Source of the DNA: Acheta domesticus
Lineage: Eukaryota; Arthropoda; Insecta; Orthoptera; Gryllidae
NCBI GenBank assembly: GCA_031308135.1
Contig: JAHLJT010008756.1
Location: forward strand, 75,065,397 to 75,129,396
Length of the DNA stretch: 64,000 nucleotides
Direction of reading: 5' to 3'
Made by a program: the position numbers and the translations under genes. Numbering within the stretch: the first letter of the stretch is position 1; every line of letters starts with the position of its first letter. Shown here piece after piece: positions 34,681 through 45,862 of the stretch. A model generated the notes under the pieces. It searched no databases and was not told the DNA's origin. It saw nothing but the letters and a program-made list of their open reading frames with translations.

Positions 34681-35225
34681 ATTTATGAAAATAAATTATA
34701 GAGGCAACGTAAAAAGCAACTCAATAATGCAGGTGGGAATATTACATTCTGTGAAAATATGCAGAGTAAAAAAATATGATTTTTCGTGAGTTTCATCTGC
34801 ATTTATTGCTGTTACGTTCATTCTGGAAATGGAAGATCATTAAAATATATAATGAACTCTAAAACGAACGTAAAACCTGAATTGAAACTTTACTTTCTGA
34901 AAATAAATGTTACATTCTAATTTTGTTAATTCACATCTCAATTTACTGTTGTTATTGCTCTTTTGAAATTAACTAAACATTGTAATATTTTTTAGAATGT
35001 TCGTATCACAATTTTAATGTATTGGGGTAGTGGGGCAATGTATTGGGATGTGACTGACAAACTAGGCGTTGATGCATTTGTAAATAAAACGAATAAAAAA
35101 AACTGATATAAAAATGCACTTCCCCAAAAGACATTTCTATTATTAGAAATTTTGTGTTCTGATGAGAAGTGTAAGAGAATTTATTAAATAATAATAACAT
35201 AGCTACAAGACCTCGTTATCAGCAG
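34681..35225. other. AT-rich intergenic stretch, nothing recognised
   Basis: Only generic AT-rich sequence is seen. Confidence 0.45.
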
Positions 35226-35227
35226 CG

Positions 35228-35440
35228 TGTCTTGCACAAAGCCGCCATCGCGTTGTCAGAAGACAGACGGACGCAGAGCCTGTCGACGACCCACTTGCCA
35301 TGGCGCCATATCTTCCCCCCTGGGAGAAGGCGCTCTGAAATTGGCGTTACAGTTAGGCGCCTGCTCTCCCATCACAACACCGTGGGGAGGTAGCCGGGGT
35401 GATGATAATAGATCCATGTTAACAAACCTTTGCAACAATA
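35228..35440 (+). repeat. Unclassified repeat C, copy 1
   Basis: Shared with 36410-36600 in the same orientation: GCAGAGC then GTCGA, CCTGGGA followed by AAGGCGCT, TCCCA(T/C)CACA and GGGGAGGTAGCCGGGGTGATG (copy 2 GAGGAGGTAGCTGTGGTGACG). The segment is GC-richer than its flanks. No tRNA boxes or coding frame are evident. The two copies lie 1.2 kb apart on either side of a pogo-type MITE, so a local duplication or a dispersed family are both possible. Confidence 0.6.
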
Positions 35441-36183
35441 CATTTCGATAACTGTGAAAAAAGTTGGGCGTTTCCTCTTTCTTTAATTTCATTTTCTTCC
35501 TATTCAATTCTTGAAAGAAATTTTCGGGGTGTTGAACATTAATTTTTTTAATACAATAAAATTGAGACAAGATACCAGTAGTTTCCATGAGGTAATTTGT
35601 ACCTTGATTTAAATTTGGTAAATATGGTTCATAGTTCAGGTACAAATTAAATGTTTAATTAATTTAATAATAATGGAAATTTTAATTATAAAATATTTTT
35701 TAAGAGATTGAACAATATCTTTGGGAAACCTAGAACGCATTCGATTATTATTATAATTTAATCCTAAATGGAAATGGATTTTTTTGAAGAAGGCAAAATT
35801 GGTAATTTACTGAAAAACTTTGAAATTGAATTTTGATACAAGATTTTATTGCCGTTACATCTAAAACATTTTTTTGCAAAGATTAAATATAAGATAAGAT
35901 AATAAGATAATAATAACATTATAAGATTAAATAAAAGTACTTTTGGACATCACATTAAATCCCCAAAAGAGAAGACTACATAAAGGAGCCACAAAACGGT
36001 TAAATATTCACTGAAAAATAATAAATGGATATTTCTGGGCAGACATCTCAAAAAATCAGTGGTTTTAAGGTGCATTGATATTACGTAATAAAAACGAACA
36101 AAACTGATTTTCTTTAAACAAGGGAGCCGGAAGCGATAAATTCTCAAAGAACGTATGAGCACATTCGCGACCCTCTATAAATA
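35441..36183. other. AT-rich intergenic stretch
   Basis: A small AGATAATA-type run lies at 35885-35930. Nothing else is recognised. Confidence 0.45.
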
Positions 36184-36366
36184 CTGTAAACCCTCGTTAG
36201 CACGAACTCACTTAACACAAATTTTGCAAAAACGCGAACAAAACTTGGGTCCCGGCAAGGGATTACACTAAAGCGGTCATTTATAATAATCTGATAACAC
36301 GAATTTTCATAACACAAACTCCGATTATTTCGGTCCCTTGGAGTTCCCGTTAATAAGGGTATACTG
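36184..36366. mobile_element. pogo/Tigger-type MITE, TA duplication
   Basis: The 183-bp element begins CTGTAAACCCTCGTTAGCAC and its right end, read on the complement, is CAGTATACCCTTATTAACGG, so the ends match at most positions. TA flanks it on both sides (36182-36183 and 36367-36368). Internal ACACGAA/AACACAAA repeats on both halves are typical of pogo-type MITEs. CAGT-like ends and TA targets are characteristic of the Tc1/mariner-pogo group. It has no coding capacity. Confidence 0.82.
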
Positions 36367-36409
36367 TATTAACATGCCGGACGGTCGTATCTAGCAATCT
36401 GCCGTCATC

Positions 36410-36600
36410 AAACCGACACTTTTCATAACACTCCAGTTGCCTGAGGAGAGAAGGTGCAGAGCTCGTCGAACTCGTACCTGCTCTGATGTCACTGCTCTCT
36501 CCCTGGGACAAGGCGCTGGGAAGTGACACGCCGTTGGTACCCGGCCTCCCACCACATCATCTTGAGGAGGTAGCTGTGGTGACGGCGGCGGTTATCAACA
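36410..36600 (+). repeat. Unclassified repeat C, copy 2
   Basis: The second copy of the segment at 35228-35440. CTCCCTGGGACAAGGCGCTG and CCTCCCACCACATCATC are the most distinctive shared phrases. Confidence 0.6.
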
Positions 36601-38437
36601 ATGGCTCGCAACAATGGTTTGTGGGATTTTGACGAGCTTAAATCAAATGGGATTGTAATATTTGATAAGCTCACAACAGTGTCGTATCTGAAGCTTATGT
36701 ATATAGTGTGTGTATGTATAATATATGTATATATACATAATGTCCATCGAAACTTCCAAAATAAGCTCTTAAAACAGTTTTAAGCATATTTTGTCTAATA
36801 AACTCCTTGGATATTCCGAATGGATGAGCCGCAATAAGCACTCAAAAGTTGGATTAAAAATTATTTTATATGCAAAAGTTGCATTCCAGAAACACATAAA
36901 CTGCAGAAACATGTAAAGTATCTCTATTTTCAAAAGTAATTAATGTATTTGTTCAGAAAGAAAAATTAACACAGAAATAAAAAAGCACCTAATTTACACA
37001 ATTCAACTGATTTTTTTTTATTTCTGTGTTAACATATCTTTCTGAAGAGGACATGGAAAAGTTGGTTTCTCCCTATGACAAATATCTGAATAAGGTGATA
37101 TCTATGTGGAAAATAGCCTCAGAAATGCTTTTTCACGTTAAAATAAATTTTATTTTGAAAACAAATTTTTATGAGCTTTTTTCCAAAATGGTACGTTAAT
37201 ATCATGCCTCATACCTCAAAGGTAGTTTTTCACTATTTTTGGCGATACATAATTCAAAATAAAAAAAATCTAGGTAGTTTCAAATCTCAGACAATAATCG
37301 TGCGAATAAATCTTCCTTCGATGTTTGGTGTAAACAATTAATGATGAAACATAGTTATCTGTTTGTCCTGACGGTGGATGGCTGCAATGGGAACAGCACT
37401 CCTGTGATCTTGTGATTATGGCATCGATGACAAAAGCAAGCTACCACTTTCTCTCATACAATCATGTGAATTGTCATTCGTTAATTCGGAATTGTACCAA
37501 TTTGCACCAGTAATGATAGAATGGCAATAGTTTTTTTAATGAAGAGATTTAGAGATTTGCATTGACTATTAATAAATGTAGTTATGATAGAACCTATTTG
37601 AAATTGACAAGACTTTGCGCTATGTCGCATCATACAAATACATAAGATCGTTAAGAGTGTTCGAGGATATTGATTCAAAATTACTTACAGACCCTACCTT
37701 ACTTGTAGCTGACATTAACATAGAATTCGAAAAGTTAACTGACTAGGACTCAACATTTTCCATTTGTACAATTAAGTGTCTGAGCCATTTGAAAGCTCCC
37801 ATTTCTCGCAATGCGTGACATAAAAACATGTAAATAGTACATTACGAAACGCTGATGAATTACATCGAGTTTCATATGGTACATTTTCTACGACTTTTAT
37901 CAGTTAAACTTTTACAATGAATAGTTTCTTGGCAGTTGATTAAGCCAAGGCCACTTAGCGGACAGCTACCTAAATCTACCCTCGCATGCTGCCGCAGGTG
38001 GCTGTGGTTACCTGTCCGCCTGCTAGGGAGTACAGCGCTAGTCAAATAGGATCGAAGTGAAATTACGATCCACTTTATTTTAAATAATACACCACGAAAA
38101 AAAGTACTAATAATAAAAGAAATTAAAACTATTGAGCATAATATCAAATACAATTTTAATGTACACAATCAAACGAAACATTTGCTAAAACGATTCTCAA
38201 TGATTAATTAGTGCCAATACTTGGTTTGTAAACTTCTCTGTGATGGATCAAGAAACTGTATCATAATGAAAACTGTATTGAAATGACTATCATTATTCAA
38301 CTGGTTACAGCAATCAAATGACAGCATTATGCAATGGGAGTAGAAAAAATAAATTTTGTTTTAACAACCAATTTCTTATGAGTTGTTTTCAAAAACGACA
38401 CTTTCTTTTTTTTTGTTACTGCTCGTACATGCCAGCG
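36601..38437. other. AT-rich intergenic stretch with one strong hairpin
   Basis: A short TG/TA run lies at 36697-36740. A hairpin at 36952-37046 is listed separately. A small GC-richer piece at 37950-38045 is not recognised. No gene is supported. Confidence 0.45.
36952..37046. repeat. Long near-perfect hairpin
   Basis: TTCAGAAAGAAAAATTAACA then CAGAAATAAAAAA (36952-36984) pairs with TTTTTTTTATTTCTGTGTTAAC and ATATCTTTCTGAA (37012-37046). The arms are about 33 bp with one or two mismatches and the loop is about 27 bases. It may be the remnant of a foldback element or a small-RNA precursor. Only the fold is seen. Confidence 0.75.
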
Positions 38438-38439
38438 TT

Positions 38440-38635
38440 TGTATACAAGCTCGAGCCTGTCGCTGAGGCTGCTGAGGCTGGGCGGCTGGCGGCGAGGGCG
38501 GTCGAGGACGGCCCGGCGCGTGGCTGTAAATCCCTGGTGGCAGCGCCATCGACCGCTGCGATGCCCCAAGGCGACGACCAAGAGATCGCACCCGTTCGCA
38601 TCTCCGCCAGCCGCCATCGCGCTGCAGTATCATTT
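38440..38635. other. CpG-rich island
   Basis: About 200 bp of dense GC sequence (GGGCGGCTGGCGGCGAGGGCGG, GGACGGCCCGGCGCG, CATCGACCGCTGCGATGCCCC) directly precedes a SINE-A copy. Four frames are open across it on both strands and none is recognisable. A promoter or first exon is possible but not shown. Confidence 0.45.
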
Positions 38636-38687
38636 CGTGTTACATCTGTTTATGGTTCAATGTCGCTTATAAATTTACTGTATATTT

Positions 38688-38918
38688 TGGGTTTCCGGGC
38701 TTGACAACTGTTATTGTCATTAATTTTGAAAGTTCTTGTGCTTGTAATTGTCGCGGCTGGTGGCGGAGCTCTTCCCTCGTGGAATGGAGAGATACGGTGC
38801 CGACCCACACGTCGGTTTGCGGGGTTTTCCCCATCCACGAGTCTACCACTAGTGGGGCGGCTGCTCAGCCGGGACTAGCTCTAAGCTACCGGCTGGTCTT
38901 CCGATATTCGTGGTAGTG

Positions 38919-38972
<54 letters not shown>

Positions 38973-39038
38973 TGATAGGACAAGGAAGAGGAAAGAAAGA
39001 TTGGACGCGATCCTTTTGTTAGGGTGCAGCACTGGTTC
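38688..39038 (-). repeat. SINE-A, minus-strand, head replaced by a second copy
   Basis: A decayed tail region (GGGCTTGACAACTGTTATTGTCATTAAT) leads into GGTGCCGACCCACACGTCGG, TTTTCCCCATCCACGAG, AAGCTACCGGCTGGTCTTCC, a long GT run and GATAGGACAAGGAAGAGG. It stops at GTTAGGGTGCAGCACTGGTTC, where a new SINE-A tail begins. The tRNA-like head of this copy is missing. Confidence 0.88.
38920..38971. repeat. GT microsatellite inside SINE-A
   Basis: About 25 uninterrupted GT units sit at the same internal SINE-A position as the run at 33108-33147. Confidence 0.97.
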
Positions 39039-39560
39039 ATTAATTGATGATTCCTGACGCGTCTATTGCCGGTATTAGTCCCGTAAGTGTTGTGTATGTT
39101 TCTCTCGGGAGGTGGCAGTAAAACTTCCCCACTTGATGGTGAGGCGCCGACCTACCTGTCGGCTAACGGTTTTTCCCACAACAGGTATCTCCAATCACTA
39201 GGGCACCACTCCCAGTCAGGAAATGCTCTAAGCTCCCGACCGGCCTCTCGGCATATGTAGTGTTGTAGTGCACGTCAGTGTGTGTAAGGGGTGTGGATAG
39301 GACAGAAAAGAGGAAGGAATGATTGCACGTGATTCGTGGACCATTTTAGGGTCCTGCTCCGGCATTCGCCTGATGTTCGACGAAAATGTATCGATCATAG
39401 CTGCCAACCGCTAGAATTTTCATCCAGGTAGCGGCTAAATCCATCCTAGCTATCCAACTAATGTCGAAAATCCTGCCACCATCACGACTGGAACCCTAGG
39501 ACCTTCCGGCCAGAGGCACTGTAGTGACATTGGTTGATACTCTGAGCCACCTCAGCTGGT
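39039..39560 (-). repeat. SINE-A, minus-strand, complete
   Basis: The order is TTAATTGATGATTCCTG (tail), GGTATTAGTCCCGTAAGTG, GAGGTGGCAGTAAAACTTCCCC, GGCGCCGACCTACCTGTCGG, ACAGGTATCTCC, AAGCTCCCGACCGGCC, a short GTGTGTG, CATTCGCCTGATGTTCGACG, CGACTGGAACCCTAGGACC (B-box side) and GATACTCTGAGCCACCTCAG (A-box side). The GT tract is not expanded in this copy, in contrast to its neighbour. Confidence 0.92.
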
Positions 39561-41294
39561 ACCAACATCACTTCTAGATTTTCTTTGGGCTATCTCTGGC
39601 ACTTGACCGTGTTTTTTAATTTTAACTTTTCGCGCGTACACTACTTCTTGATTTGTTAATGGTATAGTGTATTATTTGCACTCGTCATTTAAGATATTGG
39701 TAAAAAAAGTTAATAATTTTCTACTATCTTATTTTAATCTTGTGCAGTTTCATTACTGTGTGCATTTCTATCTGTATCCACACTTTCCTTCCGTCTCCAC
39801 ACCTCGCTTTCAGAGCTATTTCTACATAGAAGTTGGTATGAGTGACGTTTGGAGAGGGAGGGTTGAAAAAAATGCGATCTGACAACGCTGTCACATGAAA
39901 GAGATTTTAAATAAATGAAGGGCAAGCAGCAAAATATGTAGTTCATATCATTAGTAAATGGTTATGTAATACATATGTAGTTCATGTCATTAGTAAATTA
40001 AAATATATTTATTCATTGCATTCCATGACCAATGTAGTGTAGTGGAGGGAAAGAAATGCGAAAGAAATGCATAACAGTTAAGTGTTGTGAAGTGCACTGC
40101 AGTGAAGTGAAGTGGAGTAAAATGAATTGGAGTAAGGTTTGCGCTGTGAAATTATGTACTATTATTCTTAATTATTGTTTTTTTCCTAAATTAAATACTC
40201 TCTTATAATTTAAATATTCTGCCACCAAGTAATGATACTTAATTGCAGAATTAATAATAAATCTAATCTAATCTAATCTAATACATAAAGAGAAACAATG
40301 TTAAGAAATATAATTCAGTAAATTTAACGTAGTATCCTAGCTCCATCGCATATATAACTTGTCAAAGTATTCCGATTACTAGGTGCAAAAATATGAAAGT
40401 AAACGAGAAAAACAAGGGTTATCCAGAATTCCTATTGCATATTAGAAACAATTATTTTATAACATTGAGTTATCATTGCAGTATCACCCTTTCACTCAAG
40501 TCAAATTGAGGTCCATTAAAATTATTTTCATCACAAAAGGAATATTAAGCAAACCGAATAAAAAAGGTCTTTATGTAAACCTATTTCTTGCAATCCCACA
40601 ATTTGCTAGAGCAAAGCGCTCACAGATTCATTACGCAAACGTCCACATATCGCAAGCAAACTTCTGTTTTCGCGTACAAACAGTGGAATCCACCCTGCGG
40701 GAGATTAATAGGGCATGGGCTCCAACTTACCGCATACACTTGTGCAATGAACCGAATCCCACTTAGGAAAACACGCCCGTTTTGTGCGACAAAAACAAAC
40801 CCGTCGCTGCCAGCGCTACCTTCTCTCCAGCACTGAGCTTTATGGCAACATAATATTCAGTAACGATAATCTTTCCATTTTTCGTTCGTGGCTCATTTTT
40901 TTAAAACGGTTGGAAACGAAAAAATAAAACAGAAAGTAGCCACTTGTAATTAGTAAAATGTTTTCTCAAAACTAGAATAGATTTCGTAGAAAAATAGATT
41001 TTCGAAAATTAATTTATTTAAGAAAGTCTTTATAAAAATGAAAAATATTTTTGAAATGAAAGTAATAATAGCGCCATAATAACACAAAATAAACATGCGT
41101 AAGTGTAATATCTATTATATCAGTTGTATAATGTATATTTTATATTTAATCTTTTTTTTTTGTTTTTCATTGTCACCTGTACATTATAACACAATTAACT
41201 CCTCTAGATATGTTTTTATATCCCCGAGTCGCAATGTCAGATGTTGACAGTGCGCTCGAAAAACGACACACCTTAAAAAATGTCATTTTAGAAA
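39561..41294. other. AT-rich intergenic stretch with simple repeats
   Basis: It holds imperfect GTGAA/GTGGA sequence at 40080-40135 and a TCTAA tract at 40260-40283. A 96-codon frame at 40476-40766 is unrecognised. Confidence 0.45.
40260..40283. repeat. TCTAA pentanucleotide tract
   Basis: About five TCTAA units follow AATTGCAGAATTAATAATAAA. Short tandem tails like this are common at 3' ends of insect non-LTR elements, but no LINE sequence is recognised upstream. Confidence 0.85.
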
Positions 41295-41631
41295 AGAACC
41301 AACACCTGGCGAATACCGGAGAAGTACCTTAACAAAAGAGCCATGGGCCGCGCCCGATCTTTCCTGTCCCATTCTCGTCCCTTAACGTTACATGCACTAT
41401 ACTACCATACGTGTCGGGAGACCAGTTGAAAGCTTGTCCCGTAGCGTGCTCCAAATGGGACACATCTGGCACGAGAAATGTCCCGCTATCCGATATGTAC
41501 GAGTAGGTCGACGCCAAAACACCATTCGGCAGGGTAAGATCACCGCCCCCTCCCGCGATAAAAATATGCCCTACACTTACCGAACTCATGACTTTAGTTA
41601 TTCCGGCCACGCGAATTGCTAATCAATCAAT
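41295..41631 (+). repeat. SINE-A, plus-strand, 5'-truncated
   Basis: It starts within the body (CACCTGGCGAATACCGGAG), then GCCATGGGCCGCGCCCGATC, GTCCCATTCTCGTCCC, ACGTTACATGCACTATACTACC (the CA region, not expanded), AGCTTGTCCCG and CCGCGATAAAAATATGCCC. It ends with a short tail GCTAATCAATCAATAG. The tRNA-like head is absent, as expected from incomplete reverse transcription. Confidence 0.88.
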
Positions 41632-41689
41632 AGTGACGATATTTTAGAAGAGTCACTTTTCTTGTACACCGACTAGGAAAACCCGGCAG

Positions 41690-41815
41690 ACTTTCTGCCC
41701 TTCATCTCCCTCTTTCCCCTCCCATCTCCGTTTCTCACTCTCTCCCTCCCTCACCCTATCTGCCTTTGTGTGCCTCTGTCTCTGCCGCTCTCTGTCCCTC
41801 TCATTCACATTTACT
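41690..41815. repeat. CT-rich low-complexity tract
   Basis: About 125 bp on the plus strand is almost purely C and T with CTCTCCCTCCCTC and CTCTGTCTCTGCCGCTCTCTG. Confidence 0.85.
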
Positions 41816-42214
41816 TGCAGATTCTGCATGTCTCTGAGCAGGTGAGGTAATACCGGGAAGCGCTGGACCAGCAAAAATGAGGCCTTTGGTCCCAAAATTT
41901 TAGTTTTTAAGGCCCTAGAACGCCTCGTATAGGAGTTATTTAACGACATATATTCAAAATGCTGCCGACTGTGTTGCAGGTTGCATTTGAAGTGAAGGTG
42001 TAGTGAATATGTAGGGCCATGTAGAGAAGTTATAACATAATTAACAACAGATAAACCTTCTGAGTGAAAAAACACGTAGAAGTGCCAACTTTCATGGAGA
42101 TCCGTCCAGCAGTGTTGGAGTTTAGCTCTTATATACATACCAACATCCTGTTTTACACCAACGCGACGATATGTCAGATTGCAAAACGTTCCCTAGCTGT
42201 GTTCTGTTTTTGCC
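41816..42214. other. Intergenic stretch, possible old repeat
   Basis: CAACTTTCATGGAGATCCGTCC followed by AGCAGTGTTGGAG (42089-42120) resembles a phrase seen in many insect dispersed repeats, but only one copy is present here, so I do not assign a family. Confidence 0.3.
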
Positions 42215-42460
42215 ATGGTGTACGAGTCTTCGCTGCCACCCACGTCGGCCCTGCCGCTGCCGCCCCGGGGAGCCTCCAGGTCTCTAATCCATTTGGCAAG
42301 CGCGCGCCGCGAAGCCAAACAGCGCGGGCGGTCTCTCGGGCAGATCCCCGGCGACGCAGGGCTCTCGGGAAGGGGACCGACGCGGCCTGGGCGCGAACGC
42401 CTTCCGACCTGGCCCTTATCTCTGCTGCGAGACCGCGCGGAGAGACGTTGCGCATAAAGA
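42215..42460. other. CpG-rich island next to a MITE
   Basis: The sequence is CG-dense (CGCTGCCGCCCCGGGGAGCC, AAGCGCGCGCCGCGAAGCC, GATCCCCGGCGACGC) and ends abruptly at the TAA flank of the PIF/Harbinger-type element. It has open frames on both strands without a recognised product. Confidence 0.45.
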
Positions 42461-42463
42461 TAA

Positions 42464-43165
42464 AGGCCCATTCACAATGCAGACGTAAACATACGCATAA
42501 CGCATAGACATAAACATTAACATTAGTGATAGAATCAGGTTATACTTCACAATGTCCAACATAAGCGTAAGCAAAGATTTTATATTTTCTGTGTGTCATT
42601 CTTGTTACTATTGGTTGGATGTGAGAATCTACATTTTACATGTTGAAATTTTGTTTAAAATATGCATGTTTATGTGTGTATACACACACACATAAACATA
42701 TACGTATGTACTGCGGCACAACAGCTCTTTACGAGCCAAGGCCTACCAGCGGCGTCTCGGCCTTGCGGCCATGGGTTATGTTAGGTATTTTAATTTCAAT
42801 AAAAATTAAAACTAAATGAAACTACTATGAATACTACAATACAAATATACTACAAAAAGATCTTTTGCTACAAAACAACGCAGAAAACCGTCAAAAATCA
42901 ACCAAGCAATTTGGAAAACAAGTCTTTTGTTCGATCTATCGACATCGATCATATTTCGATACTCGATTTTGAGTTAAACGTACTGTAATTGGTTCATTTC
43001 TTATTTCTGACATCAGCATAAGCACAGAAGCTTGCTAGATTTTAAGTTAACGTCTTATGTGTTATGCTTATGCGAAGGCATTGTGAATGAGTCCGCTTTT
43101 GGACGTAGTCCTAACTTTTATGTTAACGCCATGCTTATATTTATGTTTGCATTGTGAATGGGCCT
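42464..43165. mobile_element. PIF/Harbinger-type MITE, TAA duplication
   Basis: The left end AGGCCCATTCACAATGCAGA matches the complement of the right end, AGGCCCATTCACAATGCAAA. TAA flanks both sides (42461-42463 and 43166-43168), the three-base target typical of PIF/Harbinger. Below the ends are repeated CATAAGC/CATAAAC motifs in both halves and a second, inner pair (TTCACAATG near 42548 and CATTGTGAATGAG near 43080). The middle holds a TG/CA palindrome (ATGTTTATGTGTG/CACACATAAACAT, 42667-42699) and a SINE-2 scrap. No transposase is encoded. Confidence 0.85.
42715..42786 (-). repeat. SINE-2 3' fragment inside the PIF-type MITE
   Basis: ACGAGCCAAGGCCTACCAGC followed by GGCGTCTCGGCCTTGCGGCCATGGG is the complement of the SINE-2 3' body (CCCATGGCCGCAAGGTCGG at 34355-34374). 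The head is missing. Confidence 0.7.
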
Positions 43166-43168
43166 TAA

Positions 43169-44325
43169 TACCGCGTAATTTGGAGGAAGCAATGTAACGC
43201 CAGTCTGAACGACAAGAAGCTGCTGGTAAATTCTGTCGCAGGATAAACGTGCTCGAGTGAATACGTTTAGTTAAAGATTTAATAAAATTATCCTGCGACT
43301 ACAGAATTATGGTCAAAGTCGAGACAGTATGATCTTCAAGTTGCATATAAAAAAACCATGTGCATTACATGGTTCTTCCGCTGACATTTTAATAACTAAC
43401 TCAGGACAATGAACAATAAAAAGAAGTTTTGGACGCACCAGACAATTTATTTAATTTTCTAGATTTAATTCCCACTCGTTATGGTTCTTTGTCTCGGTAG
43501 GAAGGGCGATAGAACGTACGAAGGGCGTGGACCTTTTCGAAGATTTATCTTCCAAAGTTTATAAGTGTTAATGCTTTCATAATAATAAATACATCTTATG
43601 TGTTGTGAATTTTAAATAATATATTAAAGTTAATAGTTTGTCTATTTAAATAATATATTTAACATAATTAACAAGTATGTATATATTTTATCATATCTGT
43701 GTTGTAACTTGGCTTCACACTAATCTAAATAAATATAGGGAAACGGAAACCACCAAATGAAGATTTTTTTATTGCTAAAAGTAAGCCTTGAAGTTTGCAA
43801 ATATTATTATTAATGTCAATGACTAAATGGGGATCTGGTTCGTGAAATCCGACATGTATTAATTATTACGTTTCATTGATATTTTGGGTTGAGTGTGTGT
43901 AAGATTTTTGATTTCTAGCTTACTTTCTTCGAAAGAATGAAGAATAATTTACTGACATTTATTTAAATTATATCAAGAAACTTTCGATAAGACCTTAGAA
44001 GGATCACGAAGAAGAAGTGGCTGCGCTGGAAAACAGCAAAGATAAGCCTGGAAGGAAAATTATGCTTGTACAACTCTTTTCCACATCATATATGTATAAA
44101 AGTTTGCGCGGCATGTATAAAAAGTTTCTCAAGAATGAGATCGATACGGACGTTAAAGTTGCCGAAGACAAGGGGTCGCTGCCAATACATGCAGCCCACA
44201 AAAAACGCATGTTTGCCCTGTCGTGAACAGATTGAGTCTGCTATTTTAAACGCTTCAGAACCTGCCATTTTTGAAACTTAAGACTCAGGTCTAGCTCCAA
44301 AGCGCCAAATGCTGGTTATATGAGC
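43169..44325. other. AT-rich intergenic stretch with an orphan frame
   Basis: A 76-codon frame on the plus strand at 43999-44226 (with KDKPGRKIMLVQLFSTSYMY) has a more protein-like composition than its surroundings but is not recognised and has no clear splice sites. The rest is AT-rich. Confidence 0.4.
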
Positions 44326-44329
44326 TTTT

Positions 44330-44440
44330 TTTTCTAGAAGTAGCGGTACCCTTAGAACTAGGCAGCGTGTGCTTCGTCAAACTTCGGCGCCAACCAACCA
44401 CCGTTTTCTTTACACCGGTCTCTCCCTTTGACTTAAATAC
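44330..44440 (-). repeat. SINE-A relic
   Basis: AAGTAGCGGTACCCTTAG, then CTTCGGCGCCAACCAACCACCG and TTTTCTTTACACCGGTCTCTCCC follow the order of the SINE-A body (compare AATTCGGCGCCAACCTACCG and TTTTCCCATGACCAGGTATC at 32979-33030). It is much diverged and lacks the tail and head. Confidence 0.55.
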
Positions 44441-45862
44441 AGGTAGTTACGCACGGTTTTAGATGAAGATTCGAACGGACACTTCGCAAGTCATGAATAC
44501 ACCCTGGACAGGAACGTAGAACACCCTGACCAGGAACGTGCTTTGGCGATCTCTTCTAATCGACATCTAGCAATAAGAAATTCTAAAACTTGCTTATATG
44601 TCTCATTTAGGATTACTCGGTCTTTTAAAGAAATAAAACTCGCAAATTAGTGCAAAAGTAGCAAATGTGAGTTGGCCAGAAATGTGGTGCATATACGTGA
44701 CACAGGGCATTAAAAGGTTAAGATGATAATGTATTTTCTAAGGACAACTCTATTGCATCGTAATGTTAAAAGTAATGGAATAACTGTTGCCATCCGTAAA
44801 CAATTCATTTAAACGTCATTCGCTTCATAAAATTAATGTTGCTTATTTGTCTCTTGTTTCCAAAGAAATATTTAGTGTTAAGAATATTTTATTGTAAAGA
44901 GCTGTGCTCTGAGAAGCCATTACTCCAATAGAAAACTGGAATCTTTCGTCATTAGCATGTAATGTAAAGCTTGATACTATCTAATGTAATTATAAAATTC
45001 CTCTACTTATCTTATCCAAATATTTTTATCAATTTGATTAAGAAAATGCAGCCATTTAAAAAAATCTCTGGTCTCGTTCTCGTCAAAATAACTATGGAAG
45101 TAAACGAAAACTTTGGAATATAGTTTAGAACTTTGTCCCCGAAATATAAGGATTCTTCTGCCTTTTTGAGAGTTCATATGAAAAGAAAGAGTGCCCGGAG
45201 CGTCGGTGTTATGAATTGGAAATTCATACTAGTCGAGATCAAGTAATTTATTGAACTCTGACAGAGGTAATGCGTCGAACCTCGCCCACCGTTTAGATAG
45301 AAAAATCTCATGTCATTGAAGAACACGATTGAAAAGAGTAGAAAACTTAGACGACAGAGAAAAATATTATTTCGCTCGCCAGTGTGATTATTTTCTTCTG
45401 TTTGGGGACACGGTTTGGTCGGTACAATCAGGAAACTGCGTCTATAAATCAAAGGGTTAAGAATATTCCAGAAACCACGAATTGATTTATCTACACCAAA
45501 TTTACGCATAGTCTTGCGTTCTCTTGTAAATATACCTTTTTGATCTCTTTTAAATTATGTAACTACGAGGTTTTCAAAGGAGATGTTGTTAGAAATATAT
45601 CTTTATTGTATTTTGATGAAAATATATTTTTATTGCAACAAAAGCTTCTATTTTCATACAAAAGTCTTTAGAAATGTCTCATGCGTTTCACCGTGTGTAC
45701 TCAAAGGCATTGTGTCTGCGTTCCTGAATACCTTTTTTCCGAGGCACAGGGCCGAACAATTCGTTTGTAGGTCCACAATTACAAAATGATTCTTTTCTGG
45801 ACTATCTCTTACGTGTTCGGATTTTGGCTCTTCTGAGTGCACTCACTCGGGAGCGGGTGTGT
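44441..45862. other. AT-rich intergenic stretch
   Basis: A short tandem duplication, ACACCCTGGACAGGAACGT and ACACCCTGACCAGGAACGT, lies at 44501-44540. Nothing else is recognised. Confidence 0.45.

Noticed and set aside
40260..40283. Telomere-like repeat
   Set aside because: The unit is TCTAA, not the insect telomere unit TTAGG or its complement CCTAA, and the tract is only about 24 bp.
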